In this document: piece by piece, positions 1 through 8,105 of the stretch
Layout of the letters: the number at the start of each line of letters is the position of its first letter
Position numbering within the stretch: the first letter of the stretch is position 1
Source of the DNA: Acidobacteriota bacterium
Lineage (GTDB): Bacteria > Acidobacteriota > Terriglobia > Acidiferrales > UBA7541
Reading direction: 5' to 3'
Length of the DNA: 54,997 bases
Assembly: GCA_003224145.1 (NCBI GenBank)
Contig: QHYN01000202.1
Span: 1 to 54,997 of the forward strand
Program-made: the position numbers and the translations under genes
Notes under the pieces: model-generated
What the model was told of the DNA's origin: nothing
The model's database searches: none
The model's input: the letters and a program-made list of their open reading frames with translations, nothing else

Positions 1-2
1 AA

Positions 3-218
3 GACTACCCGGTCACCGGGGATTCAAGTTCAGACGCGCGGTCGTACAAGAAGGTCGATGATCACACGCTGGAGTTTGCTGGCAAGAAGGGCGGCAAGAT
101 AACTATTAGCGGCCGCATCGTCCTGTCGGCTGACGGCAAAACCCGCACCGTTACCACGAGCGGAACCGACGCCAAGGGCAACAAGGTCAGCAGCACCTCG
201 GTGTACGACAAGCAGTAG
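3..218 (+). CDS. C-terminal part of a small hypothetical protein (5' end outside window)
   Basis: An open frame enters from the left edge and ends at TAG 216-218, giving 71 residues of a protein whose start is not in the window. The visible part is hydrophilic and rich in Lys, Ser, Thr and Asp, with alternating patterns such as LEFAGKKGGKITISGRIVLS and TRTVTTSGTDAKG that look like short beta strands. Small exported acidobacterial proteins often end this way, but no family is recognised and no function can be given. The 231 bases that follow, up to the end of the convergent methyltransferase gene, hold nothing recognisable. Confidence 0.6.
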   Translation, partial: DYPVTGDSSSDARSYKKVDDHTLEFAGKKGGKITISGRIVLSADGKTRTVTTSGTDAKGNKVSSTSVYDKQ

Positions 219-449
219 CGAGAACTTCCAGGCGAGCGACAGAAATATTCATGTCGAGGCGCTGGCCATCCGGGACGCAAGAGGCGCGAAATTCTGGCGC
301 GCCTACGGCGCTTGAAATTCTCAAGAGCCGTGTATTGATCACATTGGCCCTAAGACAGAAATGCCGACGCCACAAGCAAAAATCCTATCCAGCACGGGCC
401 TGAGGACCCGCCACTAGGGTTGAAGAATGCACAATGGGGCGTTGGGGAA

Positions 450-1094
450 TCAGGCGCGGCGGTAGAGGTCGAGCGCCCACTGGAGCTTCGCGAGACGGGC
501 GGCGCGCACGAATCCGGCGGATTCCAGGACGGAAGCCATGCGCTGCGGCGAGTGAACGAAAGCGCGAAAGGGGTCTTGCCTTAATCGGTACCAAGAGTTT
601 TCCACCACAAAGCCGGCCCGCACGTACCACTCGTCGCGAGGATAGGTGAACGCGACGATCCGGCGCGCACGCGCAGCCGCTCCGCGGAGCAGCGCTTCCA
701 CATCGGGGTAACAACAGACGACGCGGTCGAGCGTGACGATATCGGCGTCGGGGAGGGAGCCGGCCGTGGCGGCGAAGTCCCCGAGGATGAATTGAGCGCG
801 GAGGGAGGCGTCGCGCGAGGCGAGATGGCGCCGCGCGGCCTCGAGATAGTCGGCGGAAGCATCCGCGAGCGTGACGCCGGCCAAGCCGGCGCCGGCGAGC
901 TCCAAAGCGATGACACCAATCCCAGCGCCGACGTCGAGAAGATGGAGCCCCTGTAGCGGCCAGCGGCGAATTTCTGACAGAAGGATTCGCGTGCTGATAT
1001 CGGGGCCGTGGCGCTGATAGCGGCGCAGATCACGGTCCGCCTTCTTGGGATTGAAGTGGGAGGCCGCGGCGCAAGGGCCAGTGCAACACGTCAT
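450..1094 (-). CDS. Class I SAM-dependent methyltransferase
   Basis: The 214-residue product has a Rossmann-type methyltransferase core. Motif I is LDVGAGIGV at residues 53-61, the acidic ribose-binding position is Asp78 in TLADAS, and GDFA at about 105 is the adenine-contact loop. DRVVCCYPD at 123-131 is motif IV. That last motif resembles small methyltransferases often annotated near Mg-protoporphyrin methyltransferase, but nothing here indicates photosynthesis, so the substrate is unknown. The gene is monocistronic and divergent from the secreted protein at 1315, with about 220 bases between them. No signal peptide or membrane segment is visible, so it is probably cytoplasmic. Family assignment is firm; substrate assignment is not possible. 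Confidence 0.85.
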   Translation of the reverse strand: MTCCTGPCAAASHFNPKKADRDLRRYQRHGPDISTRILLSEIRRWPLQGLHLLDVGAGIGVIALELAGAGLAGVTLADASADYLEAARRHLASRDASLRAQFILGDFAATAGSLPDADIVTLDRVVCCYPDVEALLRGAAARARRIVAFTYPRDEWYVRAGFVVENSWYRLRQDPFRAFVHSPQRMASVLESAGFVRAARLAKLQWALDLYRRA

Positions 1095-1314
1095 GGAATA
1101 TGCCTCGATGAAGCAGAAGAATTGGGCGGGACAAGTGTAGCGTGCCCATACGAAATGAAAAGCGGAAGATGACGGGCGACACTAGGGTGCGGATTCGGCG
1201 CGGCGGCGCAGCCAGCGCGAGATTCTTCACGTTGACACGCCTATAAGCACAGGAATAGGCTTCGGGTGATTTTCCAAAGGGCCCCCCCAAGAAATATCCA
1301 AGGAGGAGATTCCC

Positions 1315-1803
1315 ATGCATCGATTTTTCATCCTGGCGGCTGCGGTGTGGTTGTGCGCCGCGACGGCAAGTGCACAAACCAAAGTTACCGGAACCGCACA
1401 GTGTGGCAAGCCTGATCCGCAGCACCTGGTCCCCGTAGGCGATCGCCCAGACCACAGCCTGGGCGTGGCGCAATTCAAATGCACCTATACCAAGCCGATG
1501 GAAATCGGAGGAGATAAATCCAAGGACGGCGTAAGCACGGAGACAACCGACGTCAGTGGCAATTCGTCTCGCGCTCGCGGCTTTCACGTGGCAACGATGG
1601 AGAGTGGCGACAAGTTTTTCGTGTGGTATCAGGGCACGGGCACGTCGAAGGATGGAGCCCCGGTTGAACTAAAGGGCAATTGGGGATTCACGGGCGGGAG
1701 CGGCAAGCTGAAGGGCATCAAAGGCAAAGGCACGTACACCTGTGCGCCAGCGGGGGACATGCTGTCGTGCGAGGTTGAGGGGGAATATCAGCTCGCGAAA
1801 TAA
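1315..1803 (+). CDS. Small secreted hypothetical protein
   Basis: The ATG at 1315 follows a strong ribosome-binding site (AAGGAGG, about 8 bases upstream). The first 21 residues form a Sec signal peptide: positive start MHR, hydrophobic core FILAAAVWLCAA, and a likely cleavage after SAQ. The mature part of about 140 residues has Cys30 and further cysteines in KCTY, TCAP and SCEVEG, so disulfides are plausible. It ends in a Gly/Lys-rich beta-like tail. No family is recognised; a periplasmic or extracellular location is inferred from the signal peptide. A TTGACA-like element at about 1232 could be its -35 box, though the -10 is poor. The ICMT-like remnant follows 17 bases after the stop. Confidence 0.75.
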   Translation: MHRFFILAAAVWLCAATASAQTKVTGTAQCGKPDPQHLVPVGDRPDHSLGVAQFKCTYTKPMEIGGDKSKDGVSTETTDVSGNSSRARGFHVATMESGDKFFVWYQGTGTSKDGAPVELKGNWGFTGGSGKLKGIKGKGTYTCAPAGDMLSCEVEGEYQLAK

Positions 1804-1820
1804 GCGATTAACGCGCCCGA

Positions 1821-2135
1821 TTGTGCCGGACGAGACGCGGAACGCCCGCGCCGGTCGCTCCGCCGAAGCGATTAGTCGTAGTGGGCTTCTACCGCTACGT
1901 ACGTAATCCCATGTACGTAGGTTTCGCTACGGGATGGATCGGGCTGTGGATCGTTTTTGGACACGCCAACCTCGCAGTGATCGCTGCGGTGGCGGCCGCT
2001 GCGCTCGGCGTGCATCTGTTTGTGGTCTTCTATGAAGAGCCGACGCTGCGCGAGAAGTTCGGGAAGGGTTACGAAGAGTATTGCCGGAACGTAAGGCGTT
2101 GGTGGCCGCGCGCGCGGGCTTGGGACAAGCCGTAA
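1821..2135 (+). pseudogene. 5'-truncated isoprenylcysteine carboxyl methyltransferase-like gene
   Basis: The open frame starts at best from a TTG at 1821 and encodes 104 residues. It contains the conserved GTPAPVAPPKRLVV, YRYVRNPMYVG and EEPTLREKFGKGYEEYCRNV segments of the ICMT/phospholipid-methyltransferase (PEMT/NnrU-like) membrane family, plus one or two hydrophobic helices (IGLWIVFGHANLAVIAAVAAAALG). Family members usually have 150-200 residues with further N-terminal membrane helices. Here an in-frame TAA at 1809-1811 blocks upstream extension, and the first residues enter the conserved core directly, so the N-terminal helices are missing. It may be translated from the TTG, but a decayed or recombination-truncated gene is more likely. 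Confidence 0.65.
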
Positions 2136-2445
2136 TTCCCTGCTCTCCAAGGTTGCACCAAACCCCAATGCAGGTTGCTGGTGGGCCTCCATCGTGGTAG
2201 ACGCCACTGCGGTGAACTGCGGCAGCTACGAGGATGATGAGCTATGTCTGCTGGGGCCGGCAGATGATGTGATAGCCGCGCAACCGGTGACGCCACAGGC
2301 CGAATTTGCTGTGCAAACGGTGTACAATGCCGACGGCTTGGGGGCCAAAATGGAAATTGCGATTCATTAGAACTGGTGACCAAGCTCGGACGCTGAGTAG
2401 GATTTTGTGATACGAGTCTAGGCGAAACCTCTGCAAGGGGGGACG
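2136..2445. other. Intergenic region upstream of the fumarate reductase operon
   Basis: There is no credible coding sequence in these 310 bases. They should hold the promoter of the frd operon. A purine-rich ribosome-binding site (AAGGGGGG) lies just before the ATG at 2446. No clear promoter, riboswitch or operator was recognised. Confidence 0.5.
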
Positions 2446-3201
2446 ATGGCTGAGGTTCAGGTTGCGCCAGCAGAAAAAGCGTTTGGGAGCACGGCGAGGC
2501 GCGACGCGTGGTGGGTGGAAATCATCCCCGTCATCGTGCTGCTGGGAGGTTTCGGGATGTATGCGACGTTACGGGCCGTCGAGGGGAAGTTTTACGAATG
2601 GGGGCCGTATCTTTCGCCGTTTTATTCCCCGTTAATTGACCCCAACCATCGTTGGTGGCCGCTTTCGCCAGCGCTTTTGATTCTGGTGGGGCCGCTGGGA
2701 TTTCGCGTGACGTGCTACTACTACCGGAAGGCGTACTACCGAGCGTTTTTCTTTGATCTGTCCGCGTGTGCAGTGGGGGAGAGAAAAAAATCGTACTGCG
2801 GCGAAACGAAGTTTCCGTTCATCCTGCAAAACGTCCACCGCTATTCTCCTTATGTGGCGATATTGTTCCTCTATTTTCTCTGGCGCGATGTCATCCGCGC
2901 TTTTGCATTTGACGGGAAGTTCGGAGTAGGTGCGGGGACGCTGGTGCTGCTGATCAACGTGTGCCTGCTGACGCTGTACACGTTTTTGTGCCACTCGCTG
3001 CGGCATCTGGCCGGGGGAAAGCTGGATTGCTTTTCGTGCGCGACATTTGGGACGCCGCGGTACAAAGCGTGGAGAGGCATTACGGCGCTGAATGAGGGGC
3101 ACATGCTGCTGGCGTGGTCGAGCTTGGTTTCTGTGGGGCTCGCGGATCTGTACGTGCGGCTGGTGGCAAGCGGTGCGATCCGGGATGTGAGGCTCTTTTG
3201 A
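2446..3201 (+). CDS. Succinate dehydrogenase/fumarate reductase membrane-anchor protein, Sdh1 type
   Basis: This 251-residue protein has about five hydrophobic helices: around residues 24-42, 76-92, 125-145, 158-182 and 218-238. It carries histidines typical of quinone/haem-binding anchors ([23 protein letters not shown]). The signature [15 protein letters not shown] and the overall layout resemble the mycobacterial Sdh1 membrane subunit (Rv0249c type), as I recall that family. It lies immediately before frdA and its TGA stop overlaps the TTG start of frdA, so the two are almost certainly translated together. A strong ribosome-binding site precedes its ATG. Its presence beside separate frdC and frdD anchor genes is odd; see findings. 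Confidence is high for a membrane anchor, moderate for the exact subtype. Confidence 0.75.
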   Translation: MAEVQVAPAEKAFGSTARRDAWWVEIIPVIVLLGGFGMYATLRAVEGKFYEWGPYLSPFYSPLIDPNHRWWPLSPALLILVGPLGFRVTCYYYRKAYYRAFFFDLSACAVGERKKSYCGETKFPFILQNVHRYSPYVAILFLYFLWRDVIRAFAFDGKFGVGAGTLVLLINVCLLTLYTFLCHSLRHLAGGKLDCFSCATFGTPRYKAWRGITALNEGHMLLAWSSLVSVGLADLYVRLVASGAIRDVRLF

Positions 3202-4985
3202 GCGACCGATTCGAGACCCACCAGCACGATGTCCTGATCGTCGGCGGCGGGGGCGCAGGCCTGCGGGCGGCGATTGCTGTCTGCGAGGCAAATCCCAAGC
3301 TCAGCGTGGCCGTGATCTCCAAGGTTTATCCGATGCGGAGTCACACCGTCTCGGCTGAGGGTGGCGCCGCAGGCGTTATCAAGCCCGGGGACAGCTTGGA
3401 CGAGCATGCCTACGATACGATCTCCGGCGGCGATTGGCTTTGCGACCAGGATGCTGTAGAGGCCTTCGTCAAGGAAGCGCCTGAAGAGTTGTTGCGGCTC
3501 GAGCACTGGGGATGCCCGTGGAGCCGCGAGCCGGACGGGCACATTGCCGTCCGGGCATTCGGCGGGATGAAAAAGATGCGCACCTGGTTTGCGGCGGACA
3601 AGACTGGCTTCCACATGCTGCACACGCTATTCCAGACGAGCCTCAAGTACGACACTGTGATTCGCTACGACGAATGGTTCGTCACCAAGCTGCTAGTGGA
3701 CGACGGACGCGTGCAAGGCGCGGTGGCGATCGAACTGATGTCTGGAAAGATCCAGGCCATCACTGCGAACGCCATCATCCTTTGCACGGGCGGCTGCGGG
3801 CGTGTTTTCCCGTTCACAACGAACGCCAACATCAAGAATGGCGATGGCATGGCGCTGGCCTATCGCGCCGGCGCTCCGCTGAAGGACATGGAGTTCGTGC
3901 AATACCATCCGACCGGTTTGCCCTTTACCGGAATCCTCATCACCGAGGCGGCTCGCTCCGAGGGCGGCTACATGCTGAACAAGGACGGCTACCGCTACCT
4001 CCAGGATTACAACCTCGGAAAGCCGCAGCCGAAGCCCGTCCTGCGAAGTATGGAGCTTGGTCCCCGCGATCGTTTGTCACAGGCCTTCGTCATGGAGATG
4101 GAAAAAGGTCGCACGATCAAAGGGCCTTACGGCGACGTTGTTCACCTGGACCTCCGCCATCTAGGCGAGAAACTTATTAGCACGAAGCTGCCCTTTGTCC
4201 GCGAGCTGTGCCTCAAATACCAGAACATTGATCCGATCAAGGAGCTGATCCCGGTGCGGCCGGTGGTGCATTACATGATGGGAGGCGTTCACACGGACAT
4301 TAACGGAGCCACACCGCTCCCCGGTTTGTATGCCGCGGGTGAGGTTGCCTGCGTCAGCATCAATGGGGCGAACCGACTGGGCTCGAATTCTCTGCCGGAA
4401 CTCCTGGTCTTCGGTGCGCGCGTCGGGCGAGCAGCTGCTGAGTTTGCCTCAAAACATACGACGCCGAGCGCTGCGATTCTCGCGCAAGCAATGGACGAGA
4501 GTAGGAGGCTTCGAAAGCAGCTTCTTGAAAAGACAGGGGGCGGCGAGCGCATCGCCACGATTCGCGACGAAATGCAGAAGGCGATAGAGAATGGCGCGGG
4601 AATCTACCGGACGGGCACTTCACTTGTGGAAACCGTGACAAAGTTGCGCGAGCTACAGCAGCGCTATAGAAACACCGTGCTTGATGATCGCGGCCTTACG
4701 TTCAACACCGAATTGATCGCCGCGATGGAGCTCGGGTTCATGCTCGACGCGGCCGAAGCAATCGTGCAGTGCGCGCTGCATCGCACGGAATCGCGCGGCG
4801 CGCATCAGCGCACTGATTTCCCCAAGCGCGACGACGAGAAATTCCTCGCGCATTCGCTTGTATACCGAAACGCGGACGGCTCGTCCCGAGTCGAGTATCT
4901 GCCGGTGAAGATTACACGTTGGCCGCCCGGTGAGCGCGTGTACGGCGAGCCGAGCCAGACGAAGGACGCCCAGGCTGGGAGGTAG
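3198..4985 (+). CDS. frdA: Fumarate reductase / succinate dehydrogenase flavoprotein subunit
   Basis: The catalytic flavoprotein interconverts fumarate and succinate at the cytoplasmic face of the membrane complex. From the TTG at 3198, which overlaps the previous stop as TTGA, the product has 595 residues, close to enterobacterial FrdA. Visible motifs are the FAD dinucleotide fold [10 protein letters not shown] (residues 16-25), [10 protein letters not shown] with the covalent-FAD histidine His49, [54 protein letters not shown] and [17 protein letters not shown]. These match E. coli FrdA closely from memory, including the C-terminal ESRGAHQR and [13 protein letters not shown]. The frame stays open farther upstream inside the anchor gene, but that extension lacks family similarity. 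Direction of catalysis in vivo cannot be told from sequence. Confidence 0.93.
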   Translation: MSDRFETHQHDVLIVGGGGAGLRAAIAVCEANPKLSVAVISKVYPMRSHTVSAEGGAAGVIKPGDSLDEHAYDTISGGDWLCDQDAVEAFVKEAPEELLRLEHWGCPWSREPDGHIAVRAFGGMKKMRTWFAADKTGFHMLHTLFQTSLKYDTVIRYDEWFVTKLLVDDGRVQGAVAIELMSGKIQAITANAIILCTGGCGRVFPFTTNANIKNGDGMALAYRAGAPLKDMEFVQYHPTGLPFTGILITEAARSEGGYMLNKDGYRYLQDYNLGKPQPKPVLRSMELGPRDRLSQAFVMEMEKGRTIKGPYGDVVHLDLRHLGEKLISTKLPFVRELCLKYQNIDPIKELIPVRPVVHYMMGGVHTDINGATPLPGLYAAGEVACVSINGANRLGSNSLPELLVFGARVGRAAAEFASKHTTPSAAILAQAMDESRRLRKQLLEKTGGGERIATIRDEMQKAIENGAGIYRTGTSLVETVTKLRELQQRYRNTVLDDRGLTFNTELIAAMELGFMLDAAEAIVQCALHRTESRGAHQRTDFPKRDDEKFLAHSLVYRNADGSSRVEYLPVKITRWPPGERVYGEPSQTKDAQAGR

Positions 4986-4991
4986 GCAAGG

Positions 4992-5735
4992 ATGGCGGAA
5001 ACGATCCAGCTCGAAGTGACGCGCTACTCACCGGAGCACGACGCCGCGCCGACCTTTCAGCGCTTCGAAGTACCGTATCGCAAAGACTGGGTGGTGCTCG
5101 ACGCGCTGAACTACATTAAGGACAAGCTGGATGGGTCGCTCTCCTACCGCTGGTCCTGCCGTATGGGCATTTGCGGAAGCTGCGGGATGATGGTGAACGG
5201 CGAACCGAAGCTGACCTGCGCGACTTTCCTCTCGTTCTACGCGCCCGATGCGGTGCGGGTGGAGCCGCTGCGCTATTTCCCGGTGGTTCGCGATCTCGTC
5301 GTCGAAATGACCGATTTCATGGTCAAGCTTCAAAAAGTAAAGCCGTGGATCATCCGGAAAGAGGAGAAGTCGATCGCAGACGGCGAATATCTGCAGACGC
5401 CGCAGCAGCTCGACGTTTACAAGCAATTCAGCATGTGCATCAACTGCATGCTGTGCTATGCCGCATGCCCGGTCTATGGACTCGACCCGCTTTTCACCGG
5501 GCCGGCAGCCATCGCGCTGGCGCAGCGCTACAATATAGATTCGCGCGACCAGGGAGCGAAAGAACGCATGGATATTCTCTCCCAGCACGAAGGAATTTGG
5601 GCCTGCACGTTTGTCGGTGAATGTACGGAGGTCTGCCCGAAGCATGTGGATCCCGCTGGCGCCATCCAGCAATACAAGTTGACTGCGGCAAAAGAGTGGT
5701 TCAAATCCCTGCTGATGCCCTGGGGGGCGAAATGA
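4992..5735 (+). CDS. frdB: Fumarate reductase iron-sulfur subunit
   Basis: This 247-residue protein passes electrons between the flavoprotein and the quinone site. The N-terminal plant-ferredoxin-like domain has the [2Fe-2S] cysteines in [15 protein letters not shown] followed by LTC. The C-terminal domain has [12 protein letters not shown] for the [4Fe-4S] cluster and [17 protein letters not shown] for the remaining clusters. The segments [25 protein letters not shown] and [14 protein letters not shown] are FrdB-like rather than typical SdhB-like. It starts 6 bases after frdA, and its stop overlaps the start of frdC as ATGA, so this is a tight operon. Confidence 0.93.
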   Translation: MAETIQLEVTRYSPEHDAAPTFQRFEVPYRKDWVVLDALNYIKDKLDGSLSYRWSCRMGICGSCGMMVNGEPKLTCATFLSFYAPDAVRVEPLRYFPVVRDLVVEMTDFMVKLQKVKPWIIRKEEKSIADGEYLQTPQQLDVYKQFSMCINCMLCYAACPVYGLDPLFTGPAAIALAQRYNIDSRDQGAKERMDILSQHEGIWACTFVGECTEVCPKHVDPAGAIQQYKLTAAKEWFKSLLMPWGAK

Positions 5736-6160
5736 CGCCGCACGAAGCAAAAGGGGCGACGCAGTACACCACGTACCACCCACGGTGGTACCGGACGCGC
5801 GTGTCGACCTACTGGTGGCTGGGGAAGTGGTATTACCTGAAGTTCGTGCTGCGCGAGCTGAGCAGCATCTTCGTCGCCTATTTTGTCGTGATCACGCTGC
5901 TGCAGATCCACAGCTTGAGTCGCGGACCCGAAGCATATGCCAGATTCGAAGAACGGATGCGGAATCCGCTGATGATTGCGCTGGACGCCATCACCTTTCT
6001 CTTTGTGCTGTTCCACACGATCACATGGTTCAATCTCGCGCCGCGGGCGATGGTCGTGCGCCTAGGAGGCAAGCGCGTTTCGGAAATTCTGATTGCGGGC
6101 TCGAATTATGTGGCGTGGCTCGTGATCTCGGCTTCAGTGGCGTGGTTTATTTTGAGGTGA
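5732..6160 (+). CDS. frdC: Fumarate reductase membrane subunit C
   Basis: The ATG at 5732 overlaps the frdB stop (ATGA), giving 142 residues, slightly longer than E. coli FrdC. Three hydrophobic helices are visible at roughly residues 40-62, 82-104 and 117-140. Family marks include [18 protein letters not shown] near the first helix, [16 protein letters not shown] between helices 1 and 2, and [14 protein letters not shown] at the end of helix 2. The last corresponds to the HTKTWFELAP segment of E. coli FrdC. With FrdD it should anchor the catalytic subunits and form the quinol site. The longer N-terminus, about 20 residues, is polar and variable. Confidence 0.88.
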   Translation: MTPHEAKGATQYTTYHPRWYRTRVSTYWWLGKWYYLKFVLRELSSIFVAYFVVITLLQIHSLSRGPEAYARFEERMRNPLMIALDAITFLFVLFHTITWFNLAPRAMVVRLGGKRVSEILIAGSNYVAWLVISASVAWFILR

Positions 6161-6163
6161 CGC

Positions 6164-6529
6164 ATGGCAACGGATGCGCCGAAGAAACTCCTTGAGCCTT
6201 TTTTCTGGACGCTCTTCAGCGCCGGAGGCGTGGTGGCAGCTTTGCTCATGCCCGTTCATATTTTTCTATTCGGACTGGCTTTCCCGCTGGGTTGGATTCG
6301 GGACCTGAGTCACACGCGAGCGCTGGCGCTCATCGAACATCCCTTGGTGCGGATTTATCTGTTCGTCTTTTGCTCTTTGCCGCTTTTTCATTGGGCGCAT
6401 CGGTTTCGTTACACGCTGTACGACGGCTTGCAGATCAAACATTTGAACGAGGTCATCACCGTTTTCTGTTACGGCGGAGCGATTATTGGGACGGCACTGG
6501 CGGGCTACCTATTGTTGAGCCTTCCGTAG
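6164..6529 (+). CDS. frdD: Fumarate reductase membrane subunit D
   Basis: The product has 121 residues, the usual FrdD length, with three hydrophobic helices at about 16-42, 63-80 and 96-119. EPFFWTLFSAGGVVAALLMPVH at the start matches the EPVFWGLFGAGG region of FrdD, and the HRFRYTLYDGLQIKH loop corresponds to the conserved HRMHHAMHDL segment. It starts 3 bases after frdC and closes the operon. No strong terminator was seen behind it; about 150 bases separate it from the next gene. Confidence 0.87.
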   Translation: MATDAPKKLLEPFFWTLFSAGGVVAALLMPVHIFLFGLAFPLGWIRDLSHTRALALIEHPLVRIYLFVFCSLPLFHWAHRFRYTLYDGLQIKHLNEVITVFCYGGAIIGTALAGYLLLSLP

Positions 6530-6683
6530 CACTGCCAGCTTCCCTCCCATTTGTGAAAGGTCGGCGCAAAAACTCGGCCCCTTGTGGACGAATATTACGA
6601 TCCGGTGTTTTGGAGGGTGCGAAAAATTCGCGGGGCGCCGAAGGCATGAGCGTTTGCCGATGTTGCAAGCAAAGGAGGAAGCC

Positions 6684-7193
6684 ATGGAATTGAAGCTGAA
6701 AACGATTTCCAAGCCAGGGATTCCAGAGGCCATCGCCAAGGCCGAACTGTACCGTTATTTGAACGAGCCGGAGGAGGCGGAATCGATCTGCCGCGACGTC
6801 CTTGCGGCGGACCCCAATCACATGCTCGGACGCCGGACGCTGGGCTTGGCCATCACCGATCAATTTACTGGCGGAGCCGGAGATCGATACGATGAAGTGG
6901 AGAGAATCTTCCGGGGCTTGGCAGACGCATACGAACAGGAGTATTACCTGGGACTGCTGCATGAACGGAGAGTGAAAGCGCAGCTTCGTGCGCGGCGGGC
7001 GCCACACACCCTGCTCCCCGTGTTAGAAGAAGCGTTGCGGTGCTTCGCAGAAGCGGAGAGGCATCGCCCGCCAGGGAACGACGACGCTATCCTGCGCTGG
7101 AATCGCTGCATTCGGCTGCTGGAAAGCCAGCCGGAGTTTACGAGCGAGCAAGACGTTACGTTCTTTGACGTGCTGGACAGCCCGCCGGCTTAG
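6684..7193 (+). CDS. Hypothetical protein with TPR-like helical segments
   Basis: The ATG at 6684 is chosen because AAAGGAGGAA lies just upstream. The frame stays open back to 6582 but without a better start. The 169 residues are almost wholly helical and charged. Two segments (IAKAELYRYLNEPEEAESIC, VLAADPNHMLGRRTLGLA) have the spacing and small-residue pattern of tetratricopeptide repeats, and ALRCFAEAERHRPPGNDDAI resembles a third. There is no signal peptide or membrane helix, so it is probably a cytoplasmic scaffold or interaction protein. The function is unknown. The stop codon lies inside a terminator hairpin. Confidence 0.7.
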   Translation: MELKLKTISKPGIPEAIAKAELYRYLNEPEEAESICRDVLAADPNHMLGRRTLGLAITDQFTGGAGDRYDEVERIFRGLADAYEQEYYLGLLHERRVKAQLRARRAPHTLLPVLEEALRCFAEAERHRPPGNDDAILRWNRCIRLLESQPEFTSEQDVTFFDVLDSPPA

Positions 7194-7202
7194 GCGGTTT
7201 TT
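7182..7202 (+). terminator. Rho-independent terminator overlapping the stop of the TPR-like gene
   Basis: CCGCC (7182-7186) pairs with GGCGG (7193-7197) around a 6-base loop and is followed directly by TTTTT (7198-7202). The TAG stop at 7191-7193 is part of the loop and stem. Confidence 0.7.
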
Positions 7203-7216
7203 GTCGCACCCGACAG

Positions 7217-7232
7217 GGGCGCCGAAGCGCCC
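7217..7232 (-). terminator. UUCG-capped hairpin between convergent genes
   Basis: Read on the minus strand, GGGCGC-TTCG-GCGCCC forms a 6-pair stem capped by the very stable UUCG tetraloop, 8 bases after the stop of the 7240-7710 gene. There is no T tract directly after it, so termination efficiency is uncertain; it may instead stabilise the 3' end. Confidence 0.45.
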
Positions 7233-7239
7233 TCGCTGC

Positions 7240-7710
7240 CTACCTCTCTTCGGCTCGTTCAATTTTCTTGCCGGTCTCCGCCTCGGCGGCAGCCACGATA
7301 TCACGCGCGTTACCCTTGTCCATGTGGATCAAAGCGAATTTCCCCTGGCCGTCAGCATCCGTGTACTGGATGGTGAGAAAGTGTTTTTTGGAATGCGCAA
7401 AGATGAAGAAGGGACTGATCAGAATCGCTTCAGCATACCGCGGCTTGGAGGTTTTTTCGTAAAGCATGCTCTTGATTTTGTCGTCGGGGATGCTGAGGAC
7501 GGAAGCACCCTTCTCGTTCAGAAAATCGAGGGTTTTCTTGTCGCGGTCAAAAGAGATGCTGCCTTTGACCGGATGATCATCTTTCTTTTGCCCTTCAGTC
7601 TTGGGTTTCATGTACTCGGCATGGTTAAACTTAACTTCGGCAAAGGAAGCCGCAGTGAGGATTAGTGCGCAGCCTGCGGCAAGTACTGCTTTTCCAATGT
7701 GTCCGTTCAT
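7240..7710 (-). CDS. Small exported hypothetical protein
   Basis: The ATG at 7710 is chosen because a GGAGG site lies about 7 bases upstream and because the first residues form a signal peptide (MNGHIGKAVLAAGCALILTAASFA, cleavage likely after SFA). The 156-residue product has a mature domain of about 130 residues with the pattern VKGSISFDRDKKTLDFLNEKG, IPDDKIKSMLYEKTSKPRYA and KHFLTIQYTDADGQGKFALIHMDK. This suggests a small beta-rich fold with an EKTSKPRY loop resembling PH-like (bPH) acidobacterial exported proteins; that comparison is weak. It faces the TPR-like gene convergently and the M48 protease gene divergently. Function unknown. Confidence 0.72.
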   Translation of the reverse strand: MNGHIGKAVLAAGCALILTAASFAEVKFNHAEYMKPKTEGQKKDDHPVKGSISFDRDKKTLDFLNEKGASVLSIPDDKIKSMLYEKTSKPRYAEAILISPFFIFAHSKKHFLTIQYTDADGQGKFALIHMDKGNARDIVAAAEAETGKKIERAEER

Positions 7711-8105
7711 GTTCAGCCTCCAGTTTTGCTTGAATTTGGCCCGATGACGCACCCTAAGGGCGGGGGAGGCATGCTGCAAGCGGCATCGTGCGACAGGACT
7801 GGTATGACGCCTTTTGTCGCTGCTTGGCAGGTGCAAGTGCCTGCTTCCTATGGAGTTAGAGGGAGCGGCTTCTAAGGACCGCCTGGGGAGCGTACCTCGA
7901 ACACACAAAAAGGTGTGAGGGGCTGACGCAGAGTCGATCCAAGGGGGCACGGTTGTGGGCGAATTGGCTCGAATGCCCGACCCACACGGCCGGTGTAAAC
8001 ACGCCTGACCTTAAACTGCTCGTGCGTACAGATGGCAGGTGGCGCGCCGGGGCGTAATCTGAGGAAACACGGCCCTATTTGTAAGGTCCAGCGTTAGGAG
8101 ACGTT
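7711..8105. other. Divergent intergenic region
   Basis: These 395 bases separate the small exported protein (minus) from the M48 protease (plus) and should hold both promoters. A TTAGGAG ribosome-binding site precedes the ATG at 8106. An open frame continues upstream from 7710 on the minus strand, but it lacks a start signal and family similarity, so it is not called. Confidence 0.45.

Noticed and set aside
1030-1587. Long open frame on the minus strand across the secreted protein gene
   Set aside because: It is antisense to a gene with a signal peptide and strong ribosome-binding site, and its translation has no recognisable family features.
3114-3197. Upstream extension of frdA to an ATG at 3114
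   Set aside because: The extra residues lie inside the anchor gene in another frame and lack family similarity. The TTG at 3198 gives the family-typical N-terminus and an overlap with the previous stop.
2632-3623. Minus-strand open frames across the anchor gene and frdA
   Set aside because: They are Arg/Pro/Gln-rich shadows of highly conserved plus-strand genes in GC-rich DNA.
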